A DNA stretch of 64,000 bases. It comes from Mucilaginibacter sp. Bleaf8 (GTDB lineage: Bacteria; Bacteroidota; Bacteroidia; Sphingobacteriales; Sphingobacteriaceae). The notes beneath the pieces are model-generated. The model did not search any database. It worked only from the letters and a program-made list of their open reading frames with translations, and was not told the origin of the DNA. Shown here piece after piece: positions 25,640-34,919 of this stretch (position 1 is its first letter; the number at the start of each line of letters is the position of its first letter). The stretch covers positions 310,001 to 374,000 of the forward strand of contig NZ_JAHBBK010000003.1 in assembly GCF_018390515.1 (NCBI RefSeq), read 5' to 3'. Position numbers and translations under genes: made by a program.

Positions 25640-28600
25640 AAGAGCGACGGCAAGGATTCATTGGATGTAAGTTTCATGATATTATATCCAATTCCAGCTA
25701 AGCCATAAAAAAGGCCTGTAACAAGAGGGTTTTCGCTCCATCCTCCGCACTTTAGTTTTTTAATAACGTCGATTTCCTGCATGAACTTCTGCAACAGTAG
25801 TTGATGATCGAAGGATGGATCTATAAACTTTCTCAATTCGAGCATTCCTAAAAAGCCAGAGCCTATAGAATGATCATTTGAAATCATCATGGGCAAATAT
25901 TTGTCAATATTGATTTTTGCAATTTCGATCTCCTGAAGCAAGAAGTCGTTCACGTAATAATTGCTAATCAATTTGCGGCTTAAGCCAATTCCCGCAGAAC
26001 CATTTCCCCACGAGTGATGAATATCACCTTCAAAATCTCTTGATTTTCTCCAAATCTGCTTTTTAGGGTCAAAGAGACTCTGATCGTAATTTAAGGCCTT
26101 TATTGCGCAATCGTGATAGCGGCTGTCCTGTAACAGGGCAGCTGCTTTAAACAAAGCATATGAAGCTGAAGAGTTACCGTGCGCAAAACCGCCCCACTGG
26201 TCAAAAAATGGCTTTTTCCAAGAAATCATGTCAGGGCCAACCTCATGGCTGCCATTAGCAAGATGATCTGCAAGTGCTCTAATGATTTGGTATATACTTG
26301 CATCTTTTCGCTGCTCATACATTTTTAAAAATATCAGTAATGGGCCGGTTACGCCGGATAAATAATCAAAGAACTTATCCGAGGAAATTTTTCTTGATAA
26401 AAAATCGATGATGGAATCAAGAGTAGCTTCAGTAATTGAAAAACGATCATCAAGAAGAATTTCGTTTGAAGTAAGTCCGGCATAGACAATACTAATCGGA
26501 AAACTAACTACACCGATTTTATTTAAAGGGCTATCCAGTAAAAAGTCCCTGTTACTGATAAAATACTCAACAGACTGATCGAAAATTTTTGTAGCGGCAG
26601 CAAGGTATCGGTCATCCTTATATTGCTTGTAAAGTGCGGCAAAAAATATTCCCAAGCCTCCGATGCCCTGGAAAAGATCAGGCCCCTGAATGCCTTGATC
26701 CCAAAGATCATCTTTTGTTAAAGTAAAATCGATATAAGAAAAATAAGGTTCTTCAGCGGGAGATCTGTTTAAATGCATTAAGAACTCACCGATACTAAGG
26801 GGTAAATCGTCCCGGATGGTTTCCGATTTCTTTACTGAAGTGCTATAGTCGACCGGATCCGAAACGTTACCATAGATATACAGCGCACGTTTTAAAATAT
26901 TTAATTGCTGTCGCTGTGTGTCTGTATTTAAATTCTGGACCTTACGTATACATGATTCCAGCCCGGTGGAGGCAAAAAAATCTTCCGCTAAAATATTACC
27001 GTCAGCATCCATCAGACTTTTTGAAACGGGATTGGAGTAAAAGTAAGGGACCTCATTGTTGCTTAGCTGCTTTATCTCGCTTTGCAGGATTTGCTCGGTA
27101 ACATAAAATCCGTCGTAACCCCGCCATACAAGTTCAAAGAGCTTATTGTATTCGTAGTAGTTACCCATGTAGGACGGATAGTAAGACTCGTTCAACATGC
27201 TGGTATAGACGTGTGTAAAACGGATCAGGATACGACATTGAACATCAGCTAATAACAGCTGTTGCTCTTTTAAAAATGCAACGATCTGCGATTGGTGCTT
27301 AACCATTAATTCCCACGCGGTATTAAATCCTTCTACAAGCTCATGATAATGATCCTTAACCTCATAGGTTTTGTTTTCATATTTTGGCAGGTTGTTATCA
27401 GCTGAAATTACCTTGATAGGTTTTAGGGTTGACGCGTTATTTCTGTTTTCATAGACGGTATAAGTGTTACCGGAAACTTTACTCAGACCGCTGTTGCTGA
27501 ACCCTTTATTATTCACAGTTTCGAATCCCAAAGATGGAACCAATCCGGTCTTGATGATACTTTCTAAATACTCTCTTCCTCCCGAGGAGCTGGTTTTATA
27601 ATCATTTCCATTTTTTACGGTGGGTAGCATTAGCATTTCAAGATCGAAAAAAACAGGGAAGTCTCCGTTTACAAGAATGTTATCGGCGATCAGGTCCTGT
27701 ATATTCAGCACATAAGCAAGTGCCAGATTGATGCCCTGCCTGAAAAAGAATTTTGCTACAGCAGTGCGGCTCATCGCCGGTTGGTACGCTACTCCTTTTT
27801 GCCAGGCATAATTTTGTTTAACAATTGTTGCTGGCAGTTCAAAACTTTTAGGGAGGCCTAAATTTTGCAGAAAAGAGCTAATGTTATTTATAAAGGCGTC
27901 TCCTGTGAGATTTTTCGGCTTATAGTAGATAGTTTGAGGCTCATTGTTTTCATCAAGGATTGAAAAACTCGCCGTAGTCTGCCATCCTTTATGTGGATCT
28001 CCCAAAAATAAGTTAATGTCAGTCAATGCTTTGATTCCCTGCAAGTCGAATTCTTGCTTAATTTCCTTCCAGTCTGACTTCAACCTGCTGCAAAGTATAT
28101 TTAAATTAGCCTCAAAAAAGCTACGGAATTTGAAAAGAACAGATAGCAGGACAGGATACGCCTCGAACAAGTATTCTATCCATTCATTCGAATTCGAGGC
28201 TTCCAATACAAATTGCAATAGCGATTCTTGTTTGTTTTCTAAGCCATAGGCTTCTAAATAAACAAAATATTCATAGGAGGCAACTGGCCGGAGAATTTTG
28301 AAGATTTCCTTTTGGATAGCCAGACGAACTGATGAACCGGCTTCGGTTGCATTTACATTAAGAACAATTTCTAATTCCTTGTGAAAATCGTTATAAATGT
28401 CACCTAATATGCCGGAAATGGAAAGTAAAGAGCATTCTAAAACCGAGGCAAAATGCCCTGTTTGTTTCTTGATAAACTCTTCACTCAAATGATGGTTGTA
28501 TTGGAGGATTTCAGTTAAAAAGACGATCTCTTCGGGAGAGGGCGCCTTTTCATGTAATTGCTTTAAATACTTCTCAAAGTCGGTTTCATCGGTAAAATGC

Positions 28601-28680
28601 GAGGTTTGTATCCTTTTAGTCCAAAAACATGGATCTTCAAAGCGAACGGTGACTGTTTTCCAATCTTGAATCAGCGCCAT
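25630..28680 (-). CDS. LanM-type lanthipeptide synthetase with diverged active sites
   Basis: A 1016-residue protein with the class II (LanM) layout: a lipid-kinase-like dehydratase domain (about 90-600) and a LanC-like cyclase domain (about 640-1016). Alignment by eye shows the dehydratase motif DxHxEN as DLIADN (residues 329-334): Asp and Asn are kept, His is Ile. The following FDLE (345-348) is kept. In the cyclase the zinc motif WCNG is WGNG (891-894) and CHG is GSG (near 936), so zinc ligands appear lost. C-terminal landmarks (HGNSSASYALF, GGWSENPLVTGLFYGLAGIG) are intact. It must be a variant enzyme that makes no conventional zinc-catalysed lanthionine rings, or a decayed one; the open frame argues against decay. 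Confidence 0.85.
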   Translation of the reverse strand: MALIQDWKTVTVRFEDPCFWTKRIQTSHFTDETDFEKYLKQLHEKAPSPEEIVFLTEILQYNHHLSEEFIKKQTGHFASVLECSLLSISGILGDIYNDFHKELEIVLNVNATEAGSSVRLAIQKEIFKILRPVASYEYFVYLEAYGLENKQESLLQFVLEASNSNEWIEYLFEAYPVLLSVLFKFRSFFEANLNILCSRLKSDWKEIKQEFDLQGIKALTDINLFLGDPHKGWQTTASFSILDENNEPQTIYYKPKNLTGDAFINNISSFLQNLGLPKSFELPATIVKQNYAWQKGVAYQPAMSRTAVAKFFFRQGINLALAYVLNIQDLIADNILVNGDFPVFFDLEMLMLPTVKNGNDYKTSSSGGREYLESIIKTGLVPSLGFETVNNKGFSNSGLSKVSGNTYTVYENRNNASTLKPIKVISADNNLPKYENKTYEVKDHYHELVEGFNTAWELMVKHQSQIVAFLKEQQLLLADVQCRILIRFTHVYTSMLNESYYPSYMGNYYEYNKLFELVWRGYDGFYVTEQILQSEIKQLSNNEVPYFYSNPVSKSLMDADGNILAEDFFASTGLESCIRKVQNLNTDTQRQQLNILKRALYIYGNVSDPVDYSTSVKKSETIRDDLPLSIGEFLMHLNRSPAEEPYFSYIDFTLTKDDLWDQGIQGPDLFQGIGGLGIFFAALYKQYKDDRYLAAATKIFDQSVEYFISNRDFLLDSPLNKIGVVSFPISIVYAGLTSNEILLDDRFSITEATLDSIIDFLSRKISSDKFFDYLSGVTGPLLIFLKMYEQRKDASIYQIIRALADHLANGSHEVGPDMISWKKPFFDQWGGFAHGNSSASYALFKAAALLQDSRYHDCAIKALNYDQSLFDPKKQIWRKSRDFEGDIHHSWGNGSAGIGLSRKLISNYYVNDFLLQEIEIAKINIDKYLPMMISNDHSIGSGFLGMLELRKFIDPSFDHQLLLQKFMQEIDVIKKLKCGGWSENPLVTGLFYGLAGIGYNIMKLTSNESLPSLLWI

Positions 28681-28830
28681 TATAATTTAGAATGATTGTA
28701 GTAAGGTTTAGCGTAAACTTCGTGTTAGTTTAACGCCCTTAAAAATCTGGGTAAAGATTACAGCCAATCTTTAAAAGAAAAGGCTGTACTCAGTTTGATG
28801 AGACAGCCCTTTCAGACAAGAAATTGCAAG

Positions 28831-29019
28831 TTATTCCACTTCAGGTGTTTGTTTACAAACACAGGTGCTGTCACAGCATGCAGTACCACTTGTACTTGAG
28901 GTACCAGAACCGTCTAATAACGCGGTTCCACCAGTAATGAATTTCAAATCATCTTGGCTTAATGATTGACCAACATTTAATGACATTTTTTGCTTAACTG
29001 CTTGTAATTTCTTTTTCAT
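28831..29019 (-). CDS. GG-leader RiPP precursor peptide
   Basis: A 62-residue peptide. The leader (1-31) has a basic start (MKKKLQAVKQKM) and ends LSQDDLKFITGG, the helical pattern and double glycine cut by C39 peptidases. The 31-residue core is rich in Gly, Ser and Thr and has four Cys (48, 49, 53, 55) in ACCDSTCVCK; eleven Ser/Thr could be dehydrated. It lies 150 bases upstream of the LanM gene on the same strand and is clearly its substrate. No second precursor was found nearby. Confidence 0.85.
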   Translation of the reverse strand: MKKKLQAVKQKMSLNVGQSLSQDDLKFITGGTALLDGSGTSSTSGTACCDSTCVCKQTPEVE

Positions 29020-29436
29020 GATAACGTTTATTTAATTGAAACTCAAAACTATAAATTAAATCGATTTTTCCAAATAATAAATTTTTTAATTTCTTCCTTA
29101 AAAATAATCTTTCTCTATGACTTATTATTCCGGCTTTAATGCAATCCAGATTGTATCAAATTGGTTAGGTTCTATTTCATCCCTTATGTAGATTTTTGAC
29201 TTCAGCTACTGCAGCGCTGATCCATGATTACTGAAGTTTGAGCCTTTGGAGGTAAAATTACTCTTCTTATAAGCGGATAAACGTCTGGTACATAATGATC
29301 ACTGTAGCATCGCGTTTAGATTATTAGTAAGGAGCATCCGTAAACTTGCCTTAGGCGCAGGCACCGTTCAAAGGGCTGCAGTGTGGAGACTTTGGTTTCC
29401 ATGAACAATTAGATTTTATTAAAGTGAAAATTTATA
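29020..29436. other. Gene-free stretch upstream of the RiPP precursor
   Basis: AT-rich near 29020-29110, the likely promoter region of the RiPP operon. Nothing coding is seen up to the tRNA-Asp promoter. Confidence 0.5.
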
Positions 29437-29466
29437 TTGTACTCTTGAAATAAGTGTGTATATTTG
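29437..29466 (+). promoter_or_regulatory. Promoter of tRNA-Asp
   Basis: TTG at 29437-29439 and TATATTTG at 29459-29466 (exact TAnnTTTG) are separated by 19 bases, the standard Bacteroidota sigma-ABfr spacing. The tRNA starts 15 bases downstream. Confidence 0.75.
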
Positions 29467-29481
29467 CATTCCCAAACGGGA

Positions 29482-29555
29482 GGAGTGGTAGTTCAGCTGG
29501 TTAGAATACATGCCTGTCACGCATGGGGTCGCGGGTTCGAGTCCCGTCCATTCCG
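29482..29555 (+). tRNA. tRNA-Asp (GTC)
   Basis: A 74-nt cloverleaf. The acceptor GGAGTGG pairs with CCATTCC (one G-U), discriminator G; the D-arm has AGCTGG; the anticodon loop CTGTCAC carries GTC; the T-arm is CGGG-TTCGAGT-CCCG. CCA is not encoded. The 3' end is duplicated at 18316, so this gene is the integration site of the island. Confidence 0.93.
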
Positions 29556-29579
29556 CTAAAAGCAATGTCAAAAACGACT

Positions 29580-29612
29580 AAAAGCCTGTAAATTAAAAGT
29601 TTACAGGCTTTT
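29580..29612 (+). terminator. tRNA-Asp terminator
   Basis: AAAAGCCTGTAAA pairs with TTTACAGGCTTTT (13 bp), followed by T residues. Its sequence is copied, slightly altered, at 18352. Confidence 0.8.
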
Positions 29613-29809
29613 TTATTGGCCCGATTTGCCATTATATCTAACAATTCTTTAAGAAAAAGTTAGCATATGGTGAGCGACTTTCGGGGCCAGCAGAAATGCT
29701 CACCAAAACACTTGTAACTTATTGTTTTACAAGTCGTTCACCTATTAAACATCTTGACTGTAAGTGGCATAATTAACACTTTTGTTTCACTTTTAAAGGA
29801 TGATGTGTA

Positions 29810-30238
29810 ATGAGAACTCAACTGAATTTGCTTTTCTACTTAAACAAAAGATCAAATTAGCAAAGCGGCCCGGTAGCGATCTACCTCCGCTTTAACGTTA
29901 ACAGGTAAAGACTCGAAACATCACCGGTAGGTGTGCAAGCCCTTAGGCTGGGATTTTTAAGTTGGGAATAGCTATGATACAAAGAAGATGTACTTGCGTG
30001 CTTTAAACAGGTATATAGACAGCTGCATATCTGAAAGATTGCGGATGTGCACAGTCCCTGAGCCGCTTTTAATCTATATTGCCAAGCATGCGTTTGCTAC
30101 CAACGTCATTTTTACCAACGGCATTCCTATTGAAAATGTCGCTAAAATGATGAGCATTCCAGCATCAAGGCTACGCAGATCTATGCAATGGTTATGGCGC
30201 ACAAAGTCAGCGGAGATAGCAGGTACATAGATAAGTAA
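29810..30238 (+). pseudogene. Decayed tyrosine recombinase (integrase) remnant
   Basis: It starts MRTQLNLLFYLNKRSN, then hits a TAG where copy A (18580) reads Tyr. After a large internal deletion the C-terminal end is recognisable: AKHAFATNVIFTNGIPIENV (the H-x-F-A-T region) in one frame. In another comes IKATQIYAMVMAHKVSGD, which holds the nucleophile Tyr. Nonsense, deletion and frameshift together make it non-functional. It sits 255 bases after tRNA-Asp, the standard position for the integrase of a tRNA-borne island. Confidence 0.75.
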
Positions 30239-30336
30239 TATGCGGTATAAGCTTCCATCAATTAACACAGGCTAGGGGCAACCCGGTGCCAGCTATATAT
30301 CATTAAACAACAGGCTATAATTTAAATGAACTGTAT

Positions 30337-30600
30337 TTGTATGAAGAGGTTAACTTAACTATACGCGTACCCGGCCCAGATAACCTGCATTCTAAATCTA
30401 TCTTCGAGCTATCAGACGAGGAACTACGCGAGCGGTTCAGGTCATTTGCCGAATATGTTACGGGGATATCTGGTCGAAGAGCGGGTATATCACTTACTAG
30501 GATCAGCTATCTGGCCGGATATACTCATAAATTCATGAATACCTCAATCATAAGGGCCCTGATGCAGATTGCAGCCCAGCAGTGCTATTTACCTGATTAG
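30337..30600 (+). CDS. Hypothetical small protein near the island's right end
   Basis: A possible 87-residue protein (MYEEVNLTIRVPGPDNLHSK...). No family, signal or membrane helix is recognised; the composition looks protein-like, with an acidic helix SDEELRERFRSFAEY. It follows the integrase remnant and precedes a bidirectional terminator. It may be a fragment of an element gene; coding status is uncertain. Confidence 0.35.
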   Translation: MYEEVNLTIRVPGPDNLHSKSIFELSDEELRERFRSFAEYVTGISGRRAGISLTRISYLAGYTHKFMNTSIIRALMQIAAQQCYLPD

Positions 30601-30640
30601 CTTTGTAATCATGGTCGCTGTTGATTTGCTTGATGGTACA

Positions 30641-30669
30641 AAAAAGCCCGTCAAACTTGACGGGCTTTT
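30641..30669. terminator. Bidirectional terminator
   Basis: AAAAAGCCCGTCAA pairs with TTGACGGGCTTTTT, with T tracts on both sides. It ends the minus-strand Sus-type operon (stop at 30675) and anything entering from the left. Confidence 0.85.
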
Positions 30670-30674
30670 TTTAT

Positions 30675-32024
30675 TTATTTAAAGTTAAACGTCATCACAG
30701 TTGTTGGGTCCTCTACACTGGCCATCTTAGCATAAAGCTGACCGTTTTCAGTATAGTAGTCAAACCTAATCGTATTGTTTAACAAGAAGGTATCCATTGG
30801 AACCATAATTTTAGAGACATAACCTCCTGATGGACCGGAGTACTTGGTAAATTTATAGTTGCCGTTTCCATCTACCGTATAGGTATAAACAATTGTAGTT
30901 TCCCAACCGCTTGAACCTCCATTTTGACTGGAAAAACCAACGAAAGATAATCTTTTGTTAACCAGATCCCAGTTCAAATTGATTTTGCCGGAATTGAAAG
31001 CATAGCCCAGTATACTTGGATTATTTAAATTGTTGTGGAAATAGTTTAAAATATCAGCTCCTTTCTGACTAGTACCCGGAAAGATAGTTTTGAAAGGTGA
31101 TACCATACCGGAGTATTTAGCACCCCACATTAGGTTGATAGGTACTAAAGGCTGTACTGAGTTTTTAACGACATACTCTTTTCCTGCATTATCATAAACC
31201 ACTAAGGTATTGGCATCTTTCCAGTCGATCCTCACAAATCTTGTACCTTGATATAAAACACCACCATCGGTAAGGGTTATACCGTTTAAGGAATAAGCAA
31301 ATTTGGCCGTTCCAGATGCAACCTCACCACCGTTAGTCACTCCCGTAAAATCCAATGTTCTGCCACCATTAATGGCATTGCTTATGTTTACATTTACGCC
31401 AACTTTTAAAGTTGTATTGCTGGATGCTAATTCAAAATAAGGAAAATTGTTGGCAGTTATATAAGCATTTAATTTATCGATAGCTGTTTTGTAACCACCG
31501 TTCGAATAGGCATCTTTTTGAGCGGCGGTAGCTTTAACCATCCGGAGATATTGGCGGTATTTTTTGCCGATAAATACAATACTGTCAGGCGTGCTATGAT
31601 CAAATAAAAATTCCGAATCGCTGCTATATCCTTTACCTTGCACTCCGCCTAATGTACTTGGATCTGGATCAGACAACATGGAGATATAATTGTAGGTATC
31701 AAATATCAACTCCGCACCAATATTAGCTTTCACCCGGTAAGTTGAAGTTTTGACCTTGGCCGAACTTTCGCTGGTAATGTCAGAGTACATTACTACGTTT
31801 TCATTTGGGCGATCAAAGCTCATGTAAAAACCAAAGCCGCCACCCGCCGAGGTAGATAAGTTTGCTATCCATCCGTTGGAAGATGATGCAAGCAGGGTGT
31901 TTACTTCATTGATATCCTGCTGCATACGCACTTCCGGCTTATCGCCAAAAACCAGTTCTTTTTCTGATTTTTTACAGCCAACTATTGCCAATATGGCCAT
32001 AAAAAGAAATAAAAGTTTTTTCAT
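30675..32024 (-). CDS. DUF4302-family lipoprotein
   Basis: A 449-residue lipoprotein (signal FLFMAILAIVGCKKSE, lipobox Cys near residue 17). The N-terminal part (LVFGDKPEVRMQQDINEVNT, NGWIANLSTSAGGGFGFYMS) is typical of DUF4302 proteins, which occur as the last gene of SusC/SusD loci that also have a zinc metallohydrolase lipoprotein. It probably sits on the outer membrane surface and binds or handles the imported substrate. The function of the family is unknown. It is four bases downstream of the metallohydrolase gene. Confidence 0.83.
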   Translation of the reverse strand: MKKLLFLFMAILAIVGCKKSEKELVFGDKPEVRMQQDINEVNTLLASSSNGWIANLSTSAGGGFGFYMSFDRPNENVVMYSDITSESSAKVKTSTYRVKANIGAELIFDTYNYISMLSDPDPSTLGGVQGKGYSSDSEFLFDHSTPDSIVFIGKKYRQYLRMVKATAAQKDAYSNGGYKTAIDKLNAYITANNFPYFELASSNTTLKVGVNVNISNAINGGRTLDFTGVTNGGEVASGTAKFAYSLNGITLTDGGVLYQGTRFVRIDWKDANTLVVYDNAGKEYVVKNSVQPLVPINLMWGAKYSGMVSPFKTIFPGTSQKGADILNYFHNNLNNPSILGYAFNSGKINLNWDLVNKRLSFVGFSSQNGGSSGWETTIVYTYTVDGNGNYKFTKYSGPSGGYVSKIMVPMDTFLLNNTIRFDYYTENGQLYAKMASVEDPTTVMTFNFK

Positions 32025-32028
32025 TGTT

Positions 32029-33405
32029 TTATAATGTTTGGCCTAATTGTCCATAAAAATAGTTAGCTGGTGTACCGCTTTGGTAAAAGCCGGCGTAGCT
32101 GTTGAACTTATCAGGGCTAATGTTTGCCGGCAGCCAGTCTGCAATAAATGTTTTACCTGTTAAGTAAGCTTGTATGCTGGGCGTAAATGCATCTTTAAAA
32201 ATATCGCCATAACCAAAGTTAGTTCCTGTGTCGTTTGCTACTTTAGTGAATGTTACTTCACCGGTTGTACTATTTACAGCATAGCTAAAAGAGAAATCGC
32301 CAAAAAACTGCGTAGTTCCCTGAGTGAAAGCCACTCTTACCGTTAATTTAGTAGTGCTTGCAAAACGCAGTTGGACGTAATCAAGATGCCATCCATAAGT
32401 GCTCGCTAATGATCCTTTAAGCTGGTTGTAAGCAGCCGCAAAGTCTGGTGAAATTTTGTAATCCGTATAGGTTTTGTCTTCCAGGTTCATGGTCATAGTT
32501 TTAAACGGTGCGTTTTTTGCAAGCCAATAACGGAAGCTGGCGTTTTGCCATTGGTATGTATTTCTGATAACGTTTTGTACCTCTTTTTGAAGTGTTCTGA
32601 AATCAATGCGAAGATTCACGTTAAAATACTGTACTACGCTGGCTTCTTTGGCTTTCAGGGCTGCCTTGCCTGTTGCAGTAGATGCGTTAGCCCAAGCATC
32701 AAACCAAGCCTGGCCGTTTACCAACAATACCTTAACCATTTCAGCAAAGTCTTCACCCGGAGCTGAGGAAGCATACGGCGTTACGTAACCATTATCTCTG
32801 GCAGTTTCATCATCCAAATCTGTCCAGGTAGCGTTGTAGCTTGATTTGGTTATGTTCTTGAAATCCTCAGGCATAGGCACAATTTGGTTCAGAATATGCG
32901 TAAACTCGTGATGTATAACCGAAATTTTATCTACGTGCGAATTAGGGTTATTTACATCAAAGTTATTTACATCATACAACGTAACCCGTATACCGCCAGA
33001 TGCGGTACCCACAACATAGCTGCCATTACCTTCGTATGAGCCCGAGCCGAACAATACAAATTGTTTAGGCACCATTTTTTTAATAAAGGTTTCGCCGGCA
33101 ATTTTACGGTAAGGCAATATAAAGCCGGCAAGTACAGATTGCATTTGGGGCTGTACATTCTCAATTTTTACGGAGGCTACATCCCTGTCATCACCGTGGT
33201 AAAAGCGATTGTATCGATAAATAGTCTCGATGTTATATTCATCTAAAAAGGTGGTTCTCAGCCACGCATCGAGGGGCGTATTGGCTACCGGATCATCAAT
33301 TGCATAATCCTTGAGATTTGCATTTACTTTTTCTTCCTTCCGGCAAGAAATCATGGTAATTGCTGCAATAAGCGCAATCAATATTTTGTGTTTATTTTTT
33401 CTCAT
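32029..33405 (-). CDS. Substrate import-associated zinc metallohydrolase lipoprotein
   Basis: A 458-residue lipoprotein (lipobox near AAITMISCRKE). The zinc motif HHEFTHILNQ gives HExxH, and a downstream Glu in PGEDFAEMVKVLL is the likely third ligand, as in the import-associated metallohydrolase family of Bacteroidota. It probably cleaves a peptide or similar substrate at the cell surface before uptake by the neighbouring SusC/SusD pair. It starts 24 bases after the SusD stop, in the same operon. The natural substrate is unknown. Confidence 0.85.
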   Translation of the reverse strand: MRKNKHKILIALIAAITMISCRKEEKVNANLKDYAIDDPVANTPLDAWLRTTFLDEYNIETIYRYNRFYHGDDRDVASVKIENVQPQMQSVLAGFILPYRKIAGETFIKKMVPKQFVLFGSGSYEGNGSYVVGTASGGIRVTLYDVNNFDVNNPNSHVDKISVIHHEFTHILNQIVPMPEDFKNITKSSYNATWTDLDDETARDNGYVTPYASSAPGEDFAEMVKVLLVNGQAWFDAWANASTATGKAALKAKEASVVQYFNVNLRIDFRTLQKEVQNVIRNTYQWQNASFRYWLAKNAPFKTMTMNLEDKTYTDYKISPDFAAAYNQLKGSLASTYGWHLDYVQLRFASTTKLTVRVAFTQGTTQFFGDFSFSYAVNSTTGEVTFTKVANDTGTNFGYGDIFKDAFTPSIQAYLTGKTFIADWLPANISPDKFNSYAGFYQSGTPANYFYGQLGQTL

Positions 33406-33429
33406 GATGGTTGAAATCTTATTTTAAGA

Positions 33430-34905
33430 TTACCTTGGATTTAATTCTATGCCTGAAAGTTTTGTTTCCTGCGGAATCTGGAATAACCTGCGGTTATCGT
33501 CTGGTGTTAATTCGATGAAAGATTCTGCACCTTTTTCATTATACACGTTATGACGAACAGTGATGCGATGACGCAGGATATCCATCCATCTCATACCCTC
33601 TTGTAAAAACTGTGCTTTTTTGGTATCCAGTATAAACTGAATCAACACCTGTTTATCATCATTGATCTGATAATAATCTTTGATTTTCTGAAGGGTTGGT
33701 GCATCATTCTGCGGGTTGTAATTAGGCAACAGATTGCTGTACATAGTAGCCATGTCGCGCATTGCATTATCATATTGGCCCAACTCGGTATAGGCTTCCG
33801 CTCTATTTAGCAATGCCTCGTCTGTACTGAACAGTATAGACATGATATAAGGAAAGCCTGTTGATGCATTAGGGCTGGTTCTGAAAAAGTACTCGTTGTA
33901 TTTATAAGTAGTATAATTTGGCACGCCATAAAACAAGATTTTGTTTGCCATATCTTTGCTTTTTGTATAGTTATAGTCTTTACTAAACATGGTTACCAAC
34001 TTTTGGCCATAACCATAACGTGGCGTGTTTGCCTCCCTTTGGTAACTAGAATACTGATTAGCCAATAGCAGGTTGCTTTTTTGGTCTGAGCGGGTAAATG
34101 CCGCCTTGAATTCTTCGGCCCCTAATGCATTTAATGTCGTATTTATAGGGCGTATGTTGCCGGTAAAATCACCACCCGAAACGGTGCCGGATGCAAAGTC
34201 TACAACTTTTTGCCATTCCCCTTTAAACAAATAAAAGCGGGCAGCAAAAGCATTGGCAGCGGCAGGCGTAAAGTGGTATTTAGGAACCTGGTATGCTGAT
34301 GCGTTTATTAATTTCAGTCCATCCTGCAGATCTTTCTCTATCTTTTCATAAGTTGACGCCACGGTACCTCGCTCGTAATGCTTAATTACCTCGGTTTCGG
34401 GCTCTGTTACATAGGGTACACCGGGTGAGCTGTTTGCACCGCCAATCTGGTATGCTTTCGAAAAAAACGTTACCAGCATAAAATGTGCATATGCACGGCA
34501 TATAAGCGCCTCACCTTTGTAAGGATTAACTTCAGCGCCAATACGATACTGTTCTATAGATGCCAAGGCTTGGTTTGCAGCTGCAATAGCTTCATAACAG
34601 CCATTCCAGTAACTGGCAGGAGTGCCGGTATTGGTGCCTATTACATCCTGCCAAAAATATGGCCGGGTTAGTACATCACTCAAACCACCAACACCGTTCC
34701 CTTTATCTTCTGCATTATCAGATGCCGATTCCGTAAAGTATAAATAATCGGCGGTTGGATATGCGGTAGCCACTAACTGGGCTACTTTTTCAACGCTATT
34801 AATTTCAGTTCTGTTATCAGGAGTTTCATCTAGATACTTGTTACATGAGGTAACAGATATCAGACTAACTAAAGCTGATAAATAATATTTTTTATTGATT
34901 TTCAT
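33430..34905 (-). CDS. SusD/RagB-family substrate-binding lipoprotein
   Basis: Surface lipoprotein of 491 residues that forms the lid of the SusC channel. The lipobox lies at SLISVTSCNKYLDETPDNR, a textbook SusD start. It has the helical TPR-like scaffold and the conserved C-terminal stretch (FLQEGMRWMDILRHRI ... DDNRRLFQIPQETKL). It is 14 bases downstream of the SusC gene. The partner genes point to a protein- or peptide-derived substrate rather than a glycan, since no glycoside hydrolase is present. Confidence 0.92.
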   Translation of the reverse strand: MKINKKYYLSALVSLISVTSCNKYLDETPDNRTEINSVEKVAQLVATAYPTADYLYFTESASDNAEDKGNGVGGLSDVLTRPYFWQDVIGTNTGTPASYWNGCYEAIAAANQALASIEQYRIGAEVNPYKGEALICRAYAHFMLVTFFSKAYQIGGANSSPGVPYVTEPETEVIKHYERGTVASTYEKIEKDLQDGLKLINASAYQVPKYHFTPAAANAFAARFYLFKGEWQKVVDFASGTVSGGDFTGNIRPINTTLNALGAEEFKAAFTRSDQKSNLLLANQYSSYQREANTPRYGYGQKLVTMFSKDYNYTKSKDMANKILFYGVPNYTTYKYNEYFFRTSPNASTGFPYIMSILFSTDEALLNRAEAYTELGQYDNAMRDMATMYSNLLPNYNPQNDAPTLQKIKDYYQINDDKQVLIQFILDTKKAQFLQEGMRWMDILRHRITVRHNVYNEKGAESFIELTPDDNRRLFQIPQETKLSGIELNPR

Positions 34906-34919
34906 GATTATAATAAAAA

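Noticed and set aside
26000..28680. LanM gene as a simple pseudogene
   Set aside because: The reading frame is open over 1016 codons, overlaps its neighbour neatly, and keeps most fold landmarks; only catalytic motifs differ.
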